Source: Gluconacetobacter liquefaciens
GTDB taxonomy: Bacteria; Pseudomonadota; Alphaproteobacteria; Acetobacterales; Acetobacteraceae
Length of the DNA: 64,000 nt
Direction: 5' to 3'
Assembly (NCBI RefSeq): GCF_003350405.1
Contig: NZ_QQAW01000011.1
Span: 39,409-103,408 of the forward strand
The notes under the pieces were generated by a model, which saw nothing but the letters and a program-made list of their open reading frames with translations, did no database searches and had not been told where the DNA came from. Below are positions 61,565 to 64,000 of this stretch, piece by piece (position 1 is the first letter of the stretch; each line of letters opens with the position of its first letter). The translations under genes were made by a program, and so were the position numbers.

Positions 61565-63771
61565 CGATGCTTATCCCTGCGGGCATTCTGCCGGCCTTTC
61601 TGACGAATGATGCGCAATGGCACGAGGTGCGGGGGCGGGCGGCCTTCTGCCTGCGGGCCTTTGCCGCGATTGGGCTGGCCCTGTCCTGCTCGTTCTTCTG
61701 TCAGCTCGAATCCCCGATGTCTTCGGTGACGACGGTGATGATCGTGGCCAATCCCACGGTCGGGGCGCTGATGGCCAAGAGCATGTGGCGTGTGATCGGC
61801 ACGCTGCTGGGGGCGACCATCGCCGTCGCGCTGATGGCGGTCGTGGCGCAGTCGCCGGTGCTCTATACGATGATGCTGGCGGTGGTGGTGGCCTTCGCCT
61901 GTCTGGTCGCGACCTTCCTGCGGCTGTTCCGCGCCTATGCCGCCGTGCTGACGGGCTATACGATCGTGATCGTGGCCGGGCCGTCTTATGCCGACCCTGA
62001 CGGTATCTTTCTCAGCGCCATGGCGCGGCTGTCGGCGGTGACGGTCGGGATCGTCGCGACGGCGGTGGTGTTCATGGTCACGTCGGTGCGTCGGCCCGAC
62101 CGGGTGATGGCGCAGGTGGGGCAAATGGTGCGCGATGTGATCGCGTATGCCATGGATTTCCATCGCTTTCAGTTCGCGGGCGGCCGGTCGCCGGATGCGG
62201 TGACGGCCGAGCCGGTGGTGCTGGGCGGGTTCCGCACCCTGCCGCTGCCGCTGAACGACAGGCGGGGCACTCTGCTGGCGCGGATCAGCGGCCTGATGTC
62301 GTCGGTGGAATATGCGGCGGCCGACACATACGAAATTTCGCGCCGGGTGAATGCCTTGCGCGTGGGGTTGAGCGGGCTGGCGGGGGTGGTCGCCACCTAT
62401 CATCCGCTGTGGCACGACCTGGAAAACGACGCGGCTCCGATGCGGCGCCTGCATGAACGGGTCGCGTCGCTGATGGCCGAGATCCTGGACCTAACGGACG
62501 GGGCGGACTGGATCGAGACGCCGGAGCCGGTGTTGGCCGCGCTTGCCACGGCACTGGAGGATCTGGCGGTGGCCGAGCGGGCCGTGCAGGACGTCGCACT
62601 GCTGTCGGCGATCGACAATATGCGGGACGTGCTGGTGCAGCTCGATGCCGTGATCCGGATGGTGATGGCGCCTTCCATGCCGCGCCGGGTGCGGCTGCGC
62701 TGGTTTCTGGACTGGCCGACCGCCCTGCGCAACGGCGCGCGCGGCGGGCTGATCGCGCTGCTGGCCGGGCTGCTGTGGTATGTGCTGCATTGGAGCGCCG
62801 GGCCGATGCTGATGCTGTATGTCGTCGCCGCATCCAGCCTGGTGGCGACCACGCCTTCGGCCTCGCGCTCCAGCGTGATGATGGCGGCGGGTACCACGCT
62901 GTCGGTGCCGGCGGGAATTGCCTGCCACATGCTGGCGCTGCCGCGCATCGACGGGTTTCCGCTGCTGTGGTTTTCGCTGTGTATGTTTCTCGCGCCGGGG
63001 ATCTGGTTGCAGTTCAGCCCGCGCTACGGGATCGGGGCGTTCGGCTATGGCGTGTTCTTTGCCGCGATGCTCGATGTGTCCAATCCCATCCATTACGACG
63101 ACATCGCGCTGACCAATACATGGATGGCCTTTGTGGCGGCCGCCGCGCTGCTGGTGCTGGGCTTTCGTGTGATCCTGCCGCCGGACGACCGGCTGGATGC
63201 GGGGCGGCTGGTGGGGTCGCTGTCGCGGGCGTTGCGGCGGCTGGCGCTGGTGCTGCCGGTCGCGCCCGAGAACTGGGTGGTGTGGGAAGGTTTGCAGATC
63301 CAGAAGATCTGGCGGCTGGCGATGCGGCTTTCGGTCGGTGTGGGGCCGGACGAGCGGCAGGCCTATACCGATGCCGCGCTGGGGGCTGTGTCCCTGGGGC
63401 GGCTGGTAGTGCGGGCGCGGCGGATCGCGGAGTTGCCTGCGCTGAACGTGGTGGATGCTGAGGCGATGCGTGCGGCCGTGCGCGGCTTCGATGGTCTGCT
63501 GCGCGACCCGGAGGCGACGGCGCGGGGACTGGTGGACGCGGCGCAGGCGATCCTGGCGCGCGCCGGTGAGGGCGCGGCGGGGCTGGAGGCGCGGCGGGGG
63601 GCCGCGTGCCTGCAACAGGCGGCCTATATCCTGCGGGCTGTGCCCGGCTTTTTCCATCGGCATGGCCCGCTGCAACTGTCGCCGGAGATGCCGGACGCGC
63701 ATCGCCCGCTCGATAGGCCGGTGCCGGTCTATACGCCCTTGCTGGGGCGGGTGCGACGCCATGTGGGGTGA
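61561..63771 (+). CDS. FUSC-family aromatic-acid/fusaric-acid efflux protein
   Basis: 736 aa with two hydrophobic blocks typical of FUSC: N-terminal half with FAAIGLALSCSFFCQLESPMSSV, GTLLGATIAVALMAVVAQSPVLYTMMLAVVVAFACLVA and TVGIVATAVVFMVTSVRRP, and C-terminal half with GLIALLAGLLWYVLHWSAGPMLMLYVVAA, LSVPAGIACHMLAL and AFVAAAALLVLGFRVI, separated by a large soluble region. The start is GTG 61561 or ATG 61567. FUSC proteins (AaeB-type) are the inner-membrane component of efflux pumps for aromatic carboxylic acids and partner with HlyD-type proteins, as here. Gene order MarR-FUSC-HlyD is standard; a DUF1656 gene that is usual between FUSC and HlyD is not seen. Confidence 0.92.
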   Translation: MTMLIPAGILPAFLTNDAQWHEVRGRAAFCLRAFAAIGLALSCSFFCQLESPMSSVTTVMIVANPTVGALMAKSMWRVIGTLLGATIAVALMAVVAQSPVLYTMMLAVVVAFACLVATFLRLFRAYAAVLTGYTIVIVAGPSYADPDGIFLSAMARLSAVTVGIVATAVVFMVTSVRRPDRVMAQVGQMVRDVIAYAMDFHRFQFAGGRSPDAVTAEPVVLGGFRTLPLPLNDRRGTLLARISGLMSSVEYAAADTYEISRRVNALRVGLSGLAGVVATYHPLWHDLENDAAPMRRLHERVASLMAEILDLTDGADWIETPEPVLAALATALEDLAVAERAVQDVALLSAIDNMRDVLVQLDAVIRMVMAPSMPRRVRLRWFLDWPTALRNGARGGLIALLAGLLWYVLHWSAGPMLMLYVVAASSLVATTPSASRSSVMMAAGTTLSVPAGIACHMLALPRIDGFPLLWFSLCMFLAPGIWLQFSPRYGIGAFGYGVFFAAMLDVSNPIHYDDIALTNTWMAFVAAAALLVLGFRVILPPDDRLDAGRLVGSLSRALRRLALVLPVAPENWVVWEGLQIQKIWRLAMRLSVGVGPDERQAYTDAALGAVSLGRLVVRARRIAELPALNVVDAEAMRAAVRGFDGLLRDPEATARGLVDAAQAILARAGEGAAGLEARRGAACLQQAAYILRAVPGFFHRHGPLQLSPEMPDAHRPLDRPVPVYTPLLGRVRRHVG

Positions 63772-63887
63772 AGTGCGATGGCCCGGCGTCGCCATGTTTT
63801 TCGGTGTTCGCGCCGGCCGCGCTCTGCGGTCCGCGCCTGTCGATCCGGTCGTTCTGATGGGCCGGCCATGAAAGATCCGAGAGTCCG

Positions 63888-64000
63888 ATGCCTCTTTTCC
63901 GCACACTGATCCGCGTGGTTCTGACCCTGAGCGTCGTTGTGCTGGCGATCGTTCTGGGGGTGACCCTGTGGGACACGTATATGATTGCCCCCTGGACGCG
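63888..64000 (+). CDS. HlyD/AaeA-type membrane fusion protein, partial (5' end)
   Basis: Starts at ATG 63888 and runs off the window. The 37 visible residues, MPLFRTLIRVVLTLSVVVLAIVLG then WDTYMIAPWTR, are the N-terminal membrane anchor and the WxxYxxAPWTR motif of the AaeA/EmrA-like periplasmic adaptor that couples the FUSC exporter to an outer-membrane channel. The 116 bases before it (63772-63887) hold only a 36-codon frame with an unconvincing composition. Confidence 0.85.
   Translation, partial: MPLFRTLIRVVLTLSVVVLAIVLGVTLWDTYMIAPWT

Noticed and set aside
63761..63871. 36-codon frame between FUSC and HlyD genes, where DUF1656 is usually found
   Set aside because: Not hydrophobic and too short for DUF1656; overlaps the FUSC stop in another frame.

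Overview
The window looks like chromosomal DNA of an acetic acid bacterium (Acetobacteraceae, close to Gluconacetobacter/Komagataeibacter). This is inferred from high GC, dense operons, many TonB receptors and membrane-linked oxidoreductases, and short dispersed intergenic repeats (T-rich hairpins; a 130-166 bp GC-rich element) that I associate with this family from memory. No rRNA, tRNA, CRISPR array, transposase or integrase was recognised.

Region 1 (1-17,281) is the morphogenesis module of a podovirus-like prophage, all on the + strand. It runs large terminase, Cys-rich small protein, portal, small head protein, GroES-like co-chaperonin, scaffold-like protein, structural proteins, major capsid protein, a tandemly duplicated gp4-like head-to-tail adaptor, a very large gp10-like tail protein broken by one extra G in a poly-G tract, and fibre-like proteins. 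Most genes overlap by 1-4 bases.

Region 2 (17,300-30,160) carries ordinary host-type genes: a membrane protein/XRE regulator pair with a palindromic operator, nitroreductase, methyltransferase, a GMC oxidoreductase-SDR fusion, an FtrA-like regulator with rhodanese and DUF1272 proteins, a response regulator and HWE histidine kinase, and a CobW/ZigA GTPase divergent from a DUF1826 gene around a near-consensus Zur box.

Region 3 (30,160-35,517) returns to phage genes: a small virion protein, GNAT, ejection-like protein, tail-collar fibre, a frameshifted holin-like gene, a lytic-transglycosylase-like protein, a holin/lipoprotein fusion and a papain/C39-fold-like protein. Regions 1 and 3 together would make one fairly complete late operon, so the prophage appears split by about 13 kb of host genes.

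Region 4 (35,500-64,000) is host accessory metabolism. It has a LysR/SDR divergent pair, LysE exporter, 2-hydroxyacid dehydrogenase, EamA transporter and penicillin acylase. It then has a TonB receptor followed by three tandem terminators and a Tat-exported flavin amine dehydrogenase with a cytochrome c partner. YnfA, an AI-2E family permease and GlpQ follow. Next is a divergent catabolic-looking cluster: amidase, frameshifted MFS transporter and class III aminotransferase on the - strand, facing TetR, TonB receptor and phosphotriesterase-homology hydrolase on the + strand. The window ends in a MarR-FUSC-HlyD aromatic-acid efflux operon cut by the window edge.

Three genes (gp10-like, holin-like, MFS) are each disrupted by a single extra base in a G/C homopolymer of 7-8. 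This could be slippage-based switching or a systematic sequencing artefact, and it affects how those genes should be read.
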